Assembly (NCBI RefSeq): GCF_016428585.1
Contig: NZ_JAELVR010000009.1
Location: 1-64,000 of the forward strand
Source of the DNA: Sedimentitalea arenosa
GTDB lineage: Bacteria > Pseudomonadota > Alphaproteobacteria > Rhodobacterales > Rhodobacteraceae
Direction: 5' to 3'
DNA: 64,000 nt
Part shown: one piece after another, positions 44,032 to 52,243 of the stretch
Position numbering within the stretch: position 1 is the stretch's first letter
Layout of the letters: every line of letters starts with the position of its first letter
The notes under the pieces: model-generated
Told to the model about the DNA's origin: nothing
Databases searched by the model: none
Seen by the model: only the letters and a program-made list of their open reading frames with translations
Made by a program: the position numbers and the translations under genes

Positions 44032-44456
44032 GGCTTTGCATCCAGCCTGATGACGCGGAGACGGCCTATCCCGGCCCGAGCGGCATGATCCATCACCGAG
44101 ATCAGCGCCTGCGTGCTGGCACCGCCTGACGGCAGCACCAGCACCTGAAGTCGCGGTGCCTCGGCGAGCCGGGCGACAAGGTATCCGCTCAGATCTTCAA
44201 GCGGCACGCTGCGGCCGCGTACGATCGGCAGGCCGTTCGCTCCCAGCCGGATCAGCAGAGTTTCTGTCGGCTTGGCTTCCGGGGCGGACGTCGATGTCTC
44301 TTCTTGCCGCTTGAGCGCGGGGATCATGTCGAGGTTCAGGTAGGTCGAAGTCACCATGAAGAAGACCAGCAGGATGAGCATCACGTCGATCATCGGCACC
44401 AACGAGATCAGCGGCCCGGGCTTTCGCGGTTTCCGAAGTGCCAGACCGCTGGTCAT
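44028..44456 (-). CDS. ExbD/TolR-family protein (second copy)
   Basis: A 142-residue ExbD-like protein. The transmembrane helix LISLVPMIDVMLILLVFFMV contains the functional aspartate, and a periplasmic domain follows. The ATG at 44456 (MTSGLALRKPRKPGPLI) has GGGAG eight bases upstream and is preferred to the GTG at 44465. It differs clearly from the first ExbD, so the motor may hold a heterodimer of two ExbD types. Confidence 0.88.
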   Translation of the reverse strand: MTSGLALRKPRKPGPLISLVPMIDVMLILLVFFMVTSTYLNLDMIPALKRQEETSTSAPEAKPTETLLIRLGANGLPIVRGRSVPLEDLSGYLVARLAEAPRLQVLVLPSGGASTQALISVMDHAARAGIGRLRVIRLDAKP

Positions 44457-44477
44457 GGGTCTCACTCCCCGTCAGGT

Positions 44478-45101
44478 TCAGATCGCAGGGTGGGCGTCCA
44501 GCATCATCAACTCGCCCACCGCGCTTTCGATGGATTGCGCCGCTCCGTCGATCCGCGCCGCAAACAGGCCCGCCGCCACCGCCGCGGGGATTGCGACCAG
44601 CAGGCCGGCCGCCGTGGTCAGAAGCGCTTGCCAGATGCCACCGGCCAGCACCGAGGCATTGGCCGCACCTTGCGCCAGTTCCAACTCCTGGAACGACTGG
44701 ATCATGCCCAGGACCGTGCCCAGCAGGCCCAGCAGAGGCGAGACCATGGCGATCAGCTCGAGAAGGCGTAGCCCGCTGCCGAGGCGTGCCAGTTCCTCAT
44801 TGCCCCGCCGCGTCAGGTCGGCGTCGAGGGCGGTGCCCCTGATGCCCTTTGACAGCGCCTCCATTGCCCGCCCGGTGATCCTGTCCGCTGGCGACTTGCC
44901 TTGCGCCAGTTGGGCTGCCGCGCCGGCCGTGTCACCGGCCTTCCACGCCTGAAACGCCGCGGCGCGGCGTGGCTGTCCGGATCGGCAATGCCACAACTGC
45001 GCGATCTTGACGAGGATCAGCACCCAGGACAGCAGCGACATCACCGCGAGAACGGCGAGGATCGGCCCGCCCGCGCCGAGGTCTTCGAAGGCGATCGGCA
45101 T
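44478..45101 (-). CDS. ExbB/TolQ/MotA-family proton channel protein
   Basis: A 207-residue inner-membrane protein with three helices: GPILAVLAVMSLLSWVLILV near the N-terminus, then MVSPLLGLLGTVLGMIQSFQ and ALLTTAAGLLVAIPAAVAAG. The last two form the conserved MotA/TolQ/ExbB channel region. It is first in the minus-strand set ExbB-ExbD-ExbD-transducer, with 21 bases to the next gene. The set lacks a TonB-dependent receptor in the window. Confidence 0.9.
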   Translation of the reverse strand: MPIAFEDLGAGGPILAVLAVMSLLSWVLILVKIAQLWHCRSGQPRRAAAFQAWKAGDTAGAAAQLAQGKSPADRITGRAMEALSKGIRGTALDADLTRRGNEELARLGSGLRLLELIAMVSPLLGLLGTVLGMIQSFQELELAQGAANASVLAGGIWQALLTTAAGLLVAIPAAVAAGLFAARIDGAAQSIESAVGELMMLDAHPAI

Positions 45102-45104
45102 CGG

Positions 45105-45524
45105 TTACTTCACCAGCGCGGCAGAAGTCTTGCTGCCCAGATCGAGAATGGGGAAACAGTCCATTTCCTCGGCATTCTGCGGCTTGCAGGACGGCAGGTC
45201 GTGCAGAAGGATTTCCGAGATGTCGCCACAGGCGGTATCGGGAATCTCGAACAGCTTCAGCGTCGTGCGAGCCACTGGCAGCGGTGCCGCGTCGATCGAC
45301 AGCAGCCGGTCGATGACGCCGGCCCCATCGAGGATCGCGAGCGACATTTCGAAACCGTCGAAACTGGTTTCGGTGTCGTTCCGGAACAGGAAGAAGGCAC
45401 GGCAGTCGCCGCTTTCCATCTCTTCGAACTTGTTGAGCTCGACCGACAGGCGACCTTCGGCCGCCCAGCTCGCCCCAGGCAGGCAGAGCAGGATCGCGAG
45501 AGCGAGGCGACTGGCTTTGGTCAT
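45105..45524 (-). CDS. Small secreted hypothetical protein of the ExbBD module
   Basis: A 139-residue protein with a signal peptide (LALAILLCLPGASWAAEG) and an Ig-like or beta-sandwich-like remainder (LSVELNKFEEMESGDCRAFF, SFDGFEMSLAILDGAGVIDR). Four cysteines remain after cleavage and may form disulfides in the periplasm. The ATG at 45524 follows GGAGACC. It lies three bases before exbB on the same strand and is probably part of the energised complex. No named family is recognised. Confidence 0.75.
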   Translation of the reverse strand: MTKASRLALAILLCLPGASWAAEGRLSVELNKFEEMESGDCRAFFLFRNDTETSFDGFEMSLAILDGAGVIDRLLSIDAAPLPVARTTLKLFEIPDTACGDISEILLHDLPSCKPQNAEEMDCFPILDLGSKTSAALVK

Positions 45525-45565
45525 GGCGGTCTCCGTTTGGCGGTCTGGTCGGGTGGTCGGGTCAC

Positions 45566-46900
45566 TCACGCCGCGAGTGCGGCGCTGACCTGTTGCAGCG
45601 ACGACAGGGTCGATCCGCGGATGTCGGTCTTGACGAAACCGTTCTTATCGACCGCCTTGAAGAAGTCGCTGTCCAGGGTGTCTCTGTAGGATTGGATGAT
45701 CCGTTCGGCCTCTTGCATGAGAGCGGCGCGCTGTGCCGGATCCGACGTGTCGTCGAGTTGCCGCAAGGTGTCTTCGAGATCGCCGTCGATGTCCTGGATG
45801 TAGTCGAACAGCATATCGGTTCGTCCCGCCACGTCTTCCAGGCCTTCCTGTCCGGCGATCGCGGTTTCAATCGCGGACTTCAGTGTTTCGATTTCCGCGC
45901 GCATGGTGGCGCGAGCGGTGATCCACTCCGTGCGCAACTTGGCATAGGACGTTGCATCGGTCGCCGGGGCGTCGGCAGCGCCGGGGGCGATCTTGGCGAG
46001 CGCGGCTTCGATCTTGGCGAGGAGCGCCTCTGCGGACTCGTGGTTCTTGTCCCTGATCTGCTGGACCGCCGCTCCCAGCGCCGTCGTGAGCTTGTCGCGT
46101 GCGGGGGCCGCAACCTCGGTCAGCGCACCCTGGATCGTCTTGGCTCGCTGCGCCAGGGCGCGCAGGTCCGGTTGACCCGCCGCTGGCGCGGGCTCGGCAG
46201 TCGGTTCGGGCGCAGGCGCAGCCTTTGCCTGCAGCTTGGCGACGGCAGCCTCAAGCGCCGAGATCGTGGTGTCGGCCTGTTCGAGTGCGGCGGCCTTGAT
46301 CTGCGCGACTGCGCCGGCCATCACCTTCTTCAACTTCGCGGCGGCGTCTGCCTCTGCCGCCGCGATCGCCGGCTGAAGGGCCTTGAGACGCGCCGCAAGT
46401 GCTTTCGCATCGGGAACGGGCGTCTCAGGTGCGGTTTCGGTTTCCGGTTCCTCTACATCCTCCGCCTCTGGTGTATCGAAATCATCTTCCGCATCACCTT
46501 CCGCCGCGAGATCGGCATCATCCTCGATGTCCTCCGGATCGGGAGGCAGATCCTCGATATCGCTGTCCAGAATTTCGCCATCCGCGTCGAGGATCACGAC
46601 ATTGGCGGTGATCTTCTGGGATTTGAGGTATTTCTTCAGAAGTTTGGCCATTTGCGGGACCGTGCGCCCGCAGCTCATCTCGAGCGTGCGCCCCTTCACC
46701 TCGAAGGTTCCGAACGCGACCTTGGGAGACTCGCCTTCCTTTCGCGCGAGCTTGCCCAGCATCTCGGGGCTCTTACGCCGGTGGATCATGAAAACGTGGT
46801 TGTTCTGCGGTCCGGGACAGAAGGCGAAAGACAGGGCCTGCTTCTTGCCCAGCTTGACCATCTTCTTCAGAGCCGCGCCTTCGACCTGCAGATCGTCCAT
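45566..46900 (-). CDS. Acidic, alanine-rich coiled-coil protein of unknown function
   Basis: A 444-residue cytoplasmic protein. Residues about 1-115 form a basic globular domain (VKLGKKQALSFAFCPGPQNN, SPEMLGKLARKEGESPKVAF). A strongly acidic linker follows (about 115-170), then long alanine-rich helices likely to form coiled coils (AAAEADAAAKLKKVMAGAVA, TKLTTALGAAVQQIRD-like segments) and a C-terminal helical domain. The ATG at 46900 has GGAGG eight bases upstream and is preferred to 46918. It is divergent from tssA by 185 bases and first in the minus-strand envelope module. The function is unknown; length and charge suggest a scaffold. Confidence 0.75.
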   Translation of the reverse strand: MDDLQVEGAALKKMVKLGKKQALSFAFCPGPQNNHVFMIHRRKSPEMLGKLARKEGESPKVAFGTFEVKGRTLEMSCGRTVPQMAKLLKKYLKSQKITANVVILDADGEILDSDIEDLPPDPEDIEDDADLAAEGDAEDDFDTPEAEDVEEPETETAPETPVPDAKALAARLKALQPAIAAAEADAAAKLKKVMAGAVAQIKAAALEQADTTISALEAAVAKLQAKAAPAPEPTAEPAPAAGQPDLRALAQRAKTIQGALTEVAAPARDKLTTALGAAVQQIRDKNHESAEALLAKIEAALAKIAPGAADAPATDATSYAKLRTEWITARATMRAEIETLKSAIETAIAGQEGLEDVAGRTDMLFDYIQDIDGDLEDTLRQLDDTSDPAQRAALMQEAERIIQSYRDTLDSDFFKAVDKNGFVKTDIRGSTLSSLQQVSAALAA

Positions 46901-47085
46901 TTCAACACCTCCCTCCAAACCCTTCTCTGGGCCCGAAATTCAATTGACTTTGAGAAGACGATAAGGCTGACTTAGCGTCAAGGAATTGTTTTTTCCTGTT
47001 GTGTGAACTGCATTACAGCACGCGGGGTAGGATTTGGGTTCATGTGTGTTTGCGGTTCTCGCAGGCCGCCGCGAGGGGAGACACG

Positions 47086-48156
47086 ATGGACCCGGAAGTC
47101 CTACTGCAGATCAAGAGTGACGACGCACCGAGCGGCGAAAATCTTGAGTATGATCCGGCTTTCATGGAAATGGAACTGGCGGCCCAGCCGGTCGAAGCGC
47201 AGGAGATGGGTGACTCGGTCACCCAGGGACAAGATCCGGACTATTCCGATGTCGTCGACAAGGCGCTCGATGTGCTGCAGCGGAGCCATGATTTGCGCGC
47301 GGCCGTGTTCCTGGCGGATGGTCTGCTCCATACAGAGGGTCTTGGCGGCTTCGCGAAAACGACCGCGCTTCTGCGCGGGATGCTCGAACGCCACTGGGAA
47401 ACCTGTCATCCCGAGCTTGACGAGGATGACGACGACGATCCGACGATGCGGGTGAACACGATCCAGGGGCTGTGCGGTCAGCCCGGCGGCATGGCCGGGG
47501 CTTCGCCGCTCTACCGATCGCTGCGGCGCGCCCCGCTGACCGACAGCCGCGGCTTCGGCCGTTTCTCGATCCGCGACATAGAGGTGTCCGAGGGGCAGAT
47601 CACCCTTCCCGACGGCGAAACCGGTCCCGACACCGCGACCATCGCCGCGGCCTTCAAGGACACACCGGCTGAAACGCTGGCCGAAGAGCTCGCCGCGATC
47701 CGGGCCGCCCGCGCCGATATCGCTGCAATCGTCGACGTGTTCGACGAGCGTACACCGGGGCAGGGTCCCGAGCTGGACCCGTTGATCAAGGCGCTCGATC
47801 TGATGGGGCGCCGGGTCGCGGAGCATGCCGGCCCGGGCGCGGATGAGGCGTCGGCGCTTGAGGGCGACGCGGCATCGGACGTGCCGCCCGCACCCGCTGC
47901 CGGCGGCGGCGGGGGAACCGGCGCGATCACCTCGCGCACCGATGTCTCGGCGGCATTGGATCGGATCATGGCCTATTACCGGCAGCACGAACCTTCCAGC
48001 CCGATCCCGATCCTGTTGGAGCGCGCCAAGCGGCTGGTCCACGCGGACTTCCTGACGATCATGCGGGACATGGCGCCCGAGGGGCTGGAGAATGTGAGGC
48101 TCGTTGGCGGTTTGACCGGTCGGGACGATGACGACGATGATGATGACGATGACTGA
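47086..48156 (+). CDS. tssA: T6SS protein TssA (ImpA N-terminal domain)
   Basis: A 356-residue protein with an ImpA_N domain at the start (LLQIKSDDAPSGENLEYDPA, DYSDVVDKALDVLQRSHDLR) and a helical C-terminal region (ALDRIMAYYRQHEPSSPIPI, LLERAKRLVHADFLTIMRDM). TssA proteins help baseplate assembly and sheath/tube polymerisation. GAGGGGAG precedes the ATG at 47086. The C-terminus ends in a run of ten aspartates encoded by GAC/GAT repeats. It is the first gene of the T6SS operon, with 75 bases to tssB. Confidence 0.9.
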   Translation: MDPEVLLQIKSDDAPSGENLEYDPAFMEMELAAQPVEAQEMGDSVTQGQDPDYSDVVDKALDVLQRSHDLRAAVFLADGLLHTEGLGGFAKTTALLRGMLERHWETCHPELDEDDDDDPTMRVNTIQGLCGQPGGMAGASPLYRSLRRAPLTDSRGFGRFSIRDIEVSEGQITLPDGETGPDTATIAAAFKDTPAETLAEELAAIRAARADIAAIVDVFDERTPGQGPELDPLIKALDLMGRRVAEHAGPGADEASALEGDAASDVPPAPAAGGGGGTGAITSRTDVSAALDRIMAYYRQHEPSSPIPILLERAKRLVHADFLTIMRDMAPEGLENVRLVGGLTGRDDDDDDDDDD

Positions 48157-48231
48157 CGGGAATGATCCGCTCCCGATTTTCGCGGGGCGGACCACAGCAA
48201 GACCAGAAACAGGGACATGAAGGAGCACTAG

Positions 48232-48744
48232 ATGGCGGACAGTTCACAGAAGTTCATCGCGCGCAACCGCGCGCCAAGGGTCCAGATCGAATATGACGTG
48301 GAATTGTACGGCGCCGAGAAGAAGGTGCAGTTGCCCTTCGTCATGGGCGTGATGAGCGACCTCGCCGGCAAGTCCGAAGTTCCGCAGCCGGCCGTCGCGG
48401 ACCGAAAGTTCCTCGAGATCGACGTCGACAATTTCGATGACCGGATGAAATCGATGAAGCCGCGCGCGGCTTTCACCGTTCCCAACACCCTGACCGGCGA
48501 AGGCAATCTCGCGGTCGACATCATTTTCGAAAGCATGGACGACTTCTCGCCCGCCGCCATCGCCGCAAAGGTCGAACCGCTGCGCGAGTTGCTCGAGGCG
48601 CGCACCCAACTGTCCAACCTGATGACCTACATGGACGGCAAAACCGGGGCCGAGGACCTGATCAGCAAGATCATCACCGATCCGTCGTTGCTCAAGACGC
48701 TGGCCGCTCAGCCGGCGCCCAAAGCCGACAGCGACGAGGAATAG
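48232..48744 (+). CDS. tssB: T6SS sheath small subunit TssB (VipA)
   Basis: A 170-residue protein starting MADSSQKFIARNRAPRVQIE, then YDVELYGAEKKVQLPFVMGV, the classic TssB N-terminal pattern. It pairs with TssC to form the contractile sheath in the cytoplasm. AAGGAG precedes the ATG. The protein is about three-quarters identical (by eye) to the N-terminal 160 residues of the fusion protein at 58747, so the locus carries two TssB versions. Ten bases separate it from tssC. Confidence 0.95.
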   Translation: MADSSQKFIARNRAPRVQIEYDVELYGAEKKVQLPFVMGVMSDLAGKSEVPQPAVADRKFLEIDVDNFDDRMKSMKPRAAFTVPNTLTGEGNLAVDIIFESMDDFSPAAIAAKVEPLRELLEARTQLSNLMTYMDGKTGAEDLISKIITDPSLLKTLAAQPAPKADSDEE

Positions 48745-48753
48745 GAGAGACAC

Positions 48754-50247
48754 ATGGCCGAAGAACAAGCCAAGACAGAAGCTGCCGGTGAAGCCACCGC
48801 CTTCGGATCCTCGGAATTCGCCGATCTGCTGCAAAAGGAATTCCGCCCGAAATCGGACCAGGCCAAGACCGCGGTGGAAACTGCCGTAAAGACTCTTGCC
48901 GAACAGGCGCTCGCCAATGCCGCGCTGGTGTCCGATGACGCGCTGCGCTCGATCGAGAGCATCGTGGCCGAGATCGACAAGAAGCTGACCGAACAGGTCA
49001 ACCAGATCCTGCACCATCCCGATTTCCAGCAGATGGAAAGCGCCTGGCGCGGCCTGCATTACCTGGTGAACAACACCGAAACGGACGAGATGCTCAAGAT
49101 CCGGGTGATGAACATCAGCAAGAAGGACATGCACAAGACCCTGCGCAAGTTCAAGGGAACGGCCTGGGACCAGTCCCCGATCTTCAAGAAGATCTACGAA
49201 GAGGAGTTCGGCCAGTTCGGCGGGGAACCCTATGGCACCCTCGTCGCGGACTACCATTTCGACCACAGCCCGCCCGATGTCGAGCTTCTGACCGAAATGT
49301 CCAAGATCGCGGCGGCGGCCCACGCGCCGTTGATCACCGGCGCGCAGCCCAGCCTGTTCCAGATGGACAGCTGGAGCGAACTGGCAAACCCGCGCGACCT
49401 CACCAAGATCTTCCAGACACCGGAATACGCATCGTGGCGGTCCCTGCGCGAAAGCGAGGATTCCAAGTATGTCGGCCTCGCAATGCCCCGGTTCCTCGGG
49501 CGTTTGCCCTACGGGTCGAAAACCGATCCGGTGGAGGCCTTCGCGTTTGAGGAAGACACCGAGGGTGCGGACAGCAGCAAGTACGGCTGGGTCAATGCCG
49601 CCTATGGGATGGCCGTGAACATCAACCGGTCGTTCAAGGAATATGGCTGGTGCTCGCGGATCCGCGGCGTCGAAAGCGGCGGCGCGCTGGAGAACCTTCC
49701 GAGCCATACTTTCCCAACCGATGACGGTGGCGTCGATCAGAAATGCCCGACCGAGATCGCGATCAGCGACCGGCGCGAGGCGGAACTGGCCAAGAACGGC
49801 ATGATGCCCCTGATCCACCGCAAGAATTCCGACCTGGCGGCGTTCATCGGTGCGCAGTCTCTGCACAAGCCGGCGGAATATGACGACCCGGACGCGACCG
49901 CCAACGCCAACCTGGCCGCGCGTCTGCCCTATCTCTTCGCAACCTGCCGTTTCGCGCATTACATGAAATGCATGGTTCGCGACAAGATCGGCTCCTTCAA
50001 GAGCCGCAACGACATGCAGAACTGGCTCCAGACCTGGATCAGTCAGTATGTCGACACCAATGCCGACGTCTCAAACGAGAGGGTCAAGGCGCAAAAGCCG
50101 CTCGCCTCTGCCGAAGTCGTCGTCGAGGAAGTGGAAGGCAACCCCGGCTACTATTCGTCGAAATTCTACCTTCGCCCTCACTACCAGCTCGAGGGGCTCA
50201 CCGTGTCTCTCAGGCTGGTGTCCAAACTGCCTTCGGAAAAGGGGTAA
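48754..50247 (+). CDS. tssC: T6SS sheath large subunit TssC (VipB)
   Basis: A 497-residue sheath protein. Landmarks are ILHHPDFQQMESAWRGLHYL, FEEDTEGADSSKYGWVNAAY and the C-terminal RLPYLFATCRFAHYMKCMVR followed by FYLRPHYQLEGLTVSLRLVS. These C-terminal segments build the core fold and the strand exchange between neighbouring subunits. AGGAGA precedes the ATG. The length is normal for TssC, so this gene and tssB should form the ordinary sheath. Confidence 0.95.
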   Translation: MAEEQAKTEAAGEATAFGSSEFADLLQKEFRPKSDQAKTAVETAVKTLAEQALANAALVSDDALRSIESIVAEIDKKLTEQVNQILHHPDFQQMESAWRGLHYLVNNTETDEMLKIRVMNISKKDMHKTLRKFKGTAWDQSPIFKKIYEEEFGQFGGEPYGTLVADYHFDHSPPDVELLTEMSKIAAAAHAPLITGAQPSLFQMDSWSELANPRDLTKIFQTPEYASWRSLRESEDSKYVGLAMPRFLGRLPYGSKTDPVEAFAFEEDTEGADSSKYGWVNAAYGMAVNINRSFKEYGWCSRIRGVESGGALENLPSHTFPTDDGGVDQKCPTEIAISDRREAELAKNGMMPLIHRKNSDLAAFIGAQSLHKPAEYDDPDATANANLAARLPYLFATCRFAHYMKCMVRDKIGSFKSRNDMQNWLQTWISQYVDTNADVSNERVKAQKPLASAEVVVEEVEGNPGYYSSKFYLRPHYQLEGLTVSLRLVSKLPSEKG

Positions 50248-50316
50248 TTGGTCCGCCTCTCCAAGGCAGTCTCGTGAAGATCGACGCATTGCGTCACAAC
50301 CAAAAAAGGAAAACAG

Positions 50317-50847
50317 ATGGAAAACGCATTTATCATGATCACCGATGCCCCCGGCGAAAGCCTGGTGAAGCTGCCCGAAGAATCCGGCGGCAAGGGCAAA
50401 GGCGGATGGATCCCGCTCAAGACCGTGTCCTTCAATGTGGAGCGCACGCTTGACATGTCCGACCTCGGCACCACTCAGCGCGGCTATGCCAACGCCAATT
50501 TTGGCAAGATCGCCGTGACATCCGAACTCAGCCTTGCGTCGCCCAAACTGATGCTGTCGGTGGCCGACGGCACTGTGCGCAAGAAGACCGTCATTCATCT
50601 TTGCCGGTCTGGTTCGGGCAGCACCGGCATGGAGCCGTATCTCACCTTCACGCTGCACCATTCGGTGATCGACAAGTACGAAGTGTCCGGCGGCGAGGAA
50701 CAGATCCCGGAAGAGAATTGGGAACTGGCCTATCGCCAGATCGAGGTCGCCTACCTCGCCGGCGATCCGAAGACCGGTGAACTGGGCAAGGATGGCAAGA
50801 AGTCCGACTTCGCCTGGGACATCATGAAGAACGAAATGGGCAGCTGA
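50317..50847 (+). CDS. hcp: T6SS tube protein Hcp (TssD)
   Basis: A 176-residue Hcp-family protein that forms the hexameric inner tube. Typical segments are IPLKTVSFNVERTLDMSDLG, GKIAVTSELSLASPKLMLSV and LTFTLHHSVIDKYEVSGG. AAAGGAAA precedes the ATG. It is followed by a very strong hairpin (50869-50895), which may cap or stabilise an abundant hcp transcript. Confidence 0.92.
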   Translation: MENAFIMITDAPGESLVKLPEESGGKGKGGWIPLKTVSFNVERTLDMSDLGTTQRGYANANFGKIAVTSELSLASPKLMLSVADGTVRKKTVIHLCRSGSGSTGMEPYLTFTLHHSVIDKYEVSGGEEQIPEENWELAYRQIEVAYLAGDPKTGELGKDGKKSDFAWDIMKNEMGS

Positions 50848-50868
50848 TCCCTCGCTGCATGGCATAGC

Positions 50869-50895
50869 GCATCCCGGCGCCAGTCGCCGGGATGC
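50869..50895 (+). terminator. Strong stem-loop after hcp (attenuator or transcript stabiliser)
   Basis: Perfect 11-base arms GCATCCCGGCG (50869-50879) and CGCCGGGATGC (50885-50895) with a five-base loop start 22 bases after the hcp stop. No T-run follows, so partial termination or 3' end protection is more likely than full termination. The structure covers an ATG at 50892 that could otherwise be taken as the tagJ start. Confidence 0.65.
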
Positions 50896-50927
50896 CCCAG
50901 ATTGGTTTTGACAACCGGATTTTGAAC

Positions 50928-51749
50928 ATGACCCCTGAAGAGCTCTTGAAATCGGGCGACCCGGACGCGGCGCTCAAGGCGCTTCAGGACAAGGTGCGCG
51001 CCGATCCGGCGGATCCGAAGCTGCGCATTTTCCTGTTTCAGCTGCTCTGCGTTCTGGGCGACTGGAAACGCGCCATCACCCAGCTCAAGCTGAGTGCGGA
51101 AATGGACCCGATGGCCACGATGATGGCGCAAACCTATCGCGAGGCGATCATCTGCGAGGTCTATCGCGAAAAGGTTTTCGCCGGCGAGAAGGACCCCCTG
51201 ATTTTCGGAGAGCCCGAGGAATGGCTCGCCCTGTTGATCGAGGCCCAGAAAACGCTCGCCGCAGGGGCGCCCGAAAAGGCGTCTGACCTGCGGGCCCGCG
51301 CCTTTGACGCCGCGCCCGCCTGTTCCGGCATGATTGACGGACAGCCCTTTGCCTGGATCGCGGATGCCGACATGCGGCTTGGTCCGGTGCTTGAGATCAT
51401 CGTGAACGGGCGCTATTTCTGGCTGCCCTTCAGCGCCATCGGCCAGTTGACGATGGAGGAACCGTCCGATCTGCGCGACGCGGTCTGGACCGCCGCCACC
51501 CTGACCCTGCGGAACGGCGGCGAGGTCGCTGCCCTGATCCCGACCCGGTATGTCGGAACCACGCAGAGCGGCGATGCCGCCGCACGGCTCGGGCGCGCGA
51601 CAACGTGGGCCGATGCCGGAGCCGAGACGTTCATTGGCACCGGCCAGCGCGTCCTGGCGACCGACCAGGCCGATATCGCTCTGATGGACGTGCGCAGCCT
51701 GACCATGGAGGGCGCTCCGGCGAAAGAGCGCGCGGCCGAAGATGGCTGA
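50928..51749 (+). CDS. tagJ: T6SS accessory protein TagJ (ImpE family)
   Basis: A 273-residue protein with an N-terminal helical part (MTPEELLKSGDPDAALKALQ, FLFQLLCVLGDWKRAITQLK) and an ImpE C-terminal domain (VNGRYFWLPFSAIGQLTMEE, RYVGTTQSGDAAARLGR). TagJ binds the TssB sheath protein and can link it to the ClpV unfoldase. The in-frame ATG at 50892 lies inside the hairpin after hcp, so 50928 is preferred, although neither has a strong ribosome site. Its end overlaps tssE by eight bases. Confidence 0.85.
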   Translation: MTPEELLKSGDPDAALKALQDKVRADPADPKLRIFLFQLLCVLGDWKRAITQLKLSAEMDPMATMMAQTYREAIICEVYREKVFAGEKDPLIFGEPEEWLALLIEAQKTLAAGAPEKASDLRARAFDAAPACSGMIDGQPFAWIADADMRLGPVLEIIVNGRYFWLPFSAIGQLTMEEPSDLRDAVWTAATLTLRNGGEVAALIPTRYVGTTQSGDAAARLGRATTWADAGAETFIGTGQRVLATDQADIALMDVRSLTMEGAPAKERAAEDG

Positions 51750-52239
51750 CAAGACTCTCGTGGATCGACTCCAGCCTTCGTTGCTGGACCGGTTGACCGA
51801 CAACGCGCCCGGCGAACTCAAGGAAACGCGCGAGTCCCGCGTGATCGATCTGTCTCGCCTGCGCGACATTATCCAGCGCGACCTGTCTCTGCTGCTGAAC
51901 ACCACCAACATCGAAAGCTCGATCGATACCGAGGCGATGCCCAATGTCGCGCGCTCCGTCCTGAACTACGGCTTGCGTGAGGTATCGGGCGAGTACTCCA
52001 CAGCAATTCGCGCGGAACTGATCCGGCGGTCGATCCAGAAGGCCATCGAGGTGCACGAGCCGCGCATCATCAAGGGAACGGTCGAAGTCACGCTCAGCCC
52101 GGATGACAGCCAGAAGGATATGACCGTCGCGCTGATCATCCGCGCCGACATGTGGGCCCAACCGATGCCGCTCGAACTCTACCTGCGCAGCAAGGTCGAT
52201 GTGATCACTGGCGAAGTCTCGATGGAAAGGAGCCGCTGA
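51742..52239 (+). CDS. tssE: T6SS baseplate protein TssE (gp25-like)
   Basis: A 165-residue protein with the gpW/gp25 fold of the baseplate wedge: IDLSRLRDIIQRDLSLLLNT, MPNVARSVLNYGLREVSG and the conserved-type GTVEVTLSPDD strand. It acts with TssF and TssG to nucleate the sheath. It overlaps tagJ by eight bases and is followed by tssF after four. Confidence 0.92.
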   Translation: MADKTLVDRLQPSLLDRLTDNAPGELKETRESRVIDLSRLRDIIQRDLSLLLNTTNIESSIDTEAMPNVARSVLNYGLREVSGEYSTAIRAELIRRSIQKAIEVHEPRIIKGTVEVTLSPDDSQKDMTVALIIRADMWAQPMPLELYLRSKVDVITGEVSMERSR

Positions 52240-52243
52240 CGTC

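Noticed and set aside
43622-44041. N-terminal extension of the DUF4384 transducer
   Set aside because: The frame runs antiparallel-free through exbD in another frame with non-protein-like composition; the start at 43621 begins the transmembrane helix and overlaps the exbD stop.
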